Positions 5,961-6,289 of a DNA stretch of 6,289 nucleotides are shown piece by piece. Origin of the DNA: Rhodospirillaceae bacterium (GTDB lineage: Bacteria; Pseudomonadota; Alphaproteobacteria; DSM-16000; Inquilinaceae). The number at the start of each line of letters is the position of its first letter. The stretch's first letter is position 1. The position numbers were made by a program, and so were the translations under genes. The DNA is taken from assembly GCA_020425485.1 (NCBI GenBank), contig JAGQRL010000059.1, forward strand, positions 1 through 6,289, in the 5' to 3' direction. The notes below the pieces were generated by a model. The model saw only the letters and a list, made by a program, of their open reading frames with translations. It was not told where the DNA came from and did not search any database.

Positions 5961-6289
5961 GCGCCACCCAGAGCCCGCTGCTGCGCGTGCGCGACCTGCA
6001 TGTCGATTTCCAGGTCCTGGGCGGGCAGGTGCAGGCGGTGAAGGGCGTGTCCTTCCGCATCAAGCCCGGCTCCACCGTGGCCCTGGTGGGCGAAAGCGGC
6101 TCCGGCAAATCGGTGATCGCCCAGTCCATCATGGGCATCCTGCCGAAGAACGGCCGCATCTCCGAAGGCGAGATCCTGTTCGCCGACCCCAAGCGGCCGG
6201 GCACCCGCATCGACCTGGCGAAGCTGTCGCCCGACGGCCACGAGTACCGCAAGCTGCGCGGCGGCCGCATCTCCATGATCTTCCAGGAG
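5957..6289 (+). CDS. ABC transporter ATPase, Opp/Dpp/YejF type (3' truncated by window)
   Basis: The first 111 residues of a gene that runs past the window end. ATG 5957 overlaps the upstream TGA as ATGA. LLRVRDLHVDFQVLGGQVQAVKGVSFRIKPG is the standard ABC opening, and Walker A GESGSGKS (45-52) has the GES form typical of the peptide/nickel importer group (DppD, OppD, YejF). GGRISMIFQE (102-111) reaches the Q-loop Gln at 110. The stretch between the two motifs is longer than in classic OppD: an extra segment around 76-98 (ADPKRPGTRIDLAKLSPDGHEYR). I associate this with alphaproteobacterial relatives, some of which are tandem two-ABC proteins; whether a second ABC domain follows cannot be seen. 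It would hydrolyse ATP on the inner face of the membrane to power import of a peptide-like solute. Permeases and a binding protein should lie downstream. A glycan-export role is less likely. Confidence 0.9.
   Translation, partial: MSATQSPLLRVRDLHVDFQVLGGQVQAVKGVSFRIKPGSTVALVGESGSGKSVIAQSIMGILPKNGRISEGEILFADPKRPGTRIDLAKLSPDGHEYRKLRGGRISMIFQE

Overview
The window is very GC-rich (visibly above 70 percent; not computed) and is packed on the + strand with short gaps or 1- to 13-base overlaps between genes. Codon third positions are almost all G or C. The protein families resemble those of high-GC Alphaproteobacteria, Rhodospirillales/Azospirillaceae-like. That placement is an inference from protein character and general knowledge; no rRNA or marker gene is present.

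Layout, all on +: (1) 1-297, the 3' end of a GT-B glycosyltransferase of the COG4671 type. (2) 318-1637, a GT4 glycosyltransferase with a YPRLSETFI start. (3) 1634-2749, a second, different GT4 glycosyltransferase. (4) 2737-3348, a histidine phosphatase (phosphoglycerate mutase-like fold). (5) 3345-4523, a second COG4671/MurG-like GT-B glycosyltransferase starting with GTG. (6) A 76-base gap, the only sizeable one. It holds the best promoter candidate, a TATAGT box whose last base is in the gap. A 17-bp palindrome lies just upstream, in the last codons of gene 5. (7) 4600-5400, a CE4-like polysaccharide deacetylase without a signal peptide. (8) 5397-5960, an unrecognised protein with two membrane segments. 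(9) 5957-6289 (cut by the window end), the N-terminal part of an Opp/Dpp/Yej-type ABC transporter ATPase. No tRNA, rRNA, CRISPR array, mobile element or attachment site was seen.

Genes 1-5 form one apparent operon, with stop/start overlaps ATGA, 13 nt and GTGA. They look like a glycan-assembly set: four GT-B sugar transferases plus a small phosphatase. Genes 7-9 are linked by two more ATGA overlaps and may be transcribed from the promoter in the gap, by read-through, or both. The deacetylase is a plausible tailoring enzyme for the same glycan. The ABC ATPase looks like a peptide-importer subunit and need not belong to the glycan pathway. No initiating transferase, flippase, polymerase or sugar-nucleotide synthesis gene is visible, so the product cannot be named. 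The most interesting points are the two COG4671-type enzymes bracketing the set, the phosphatase wired between transferases, the apparently cytosolic deacetylase, the orphan membrane protein coupled to both neighbours, and the palindrome/promoter element at 4491-4524.
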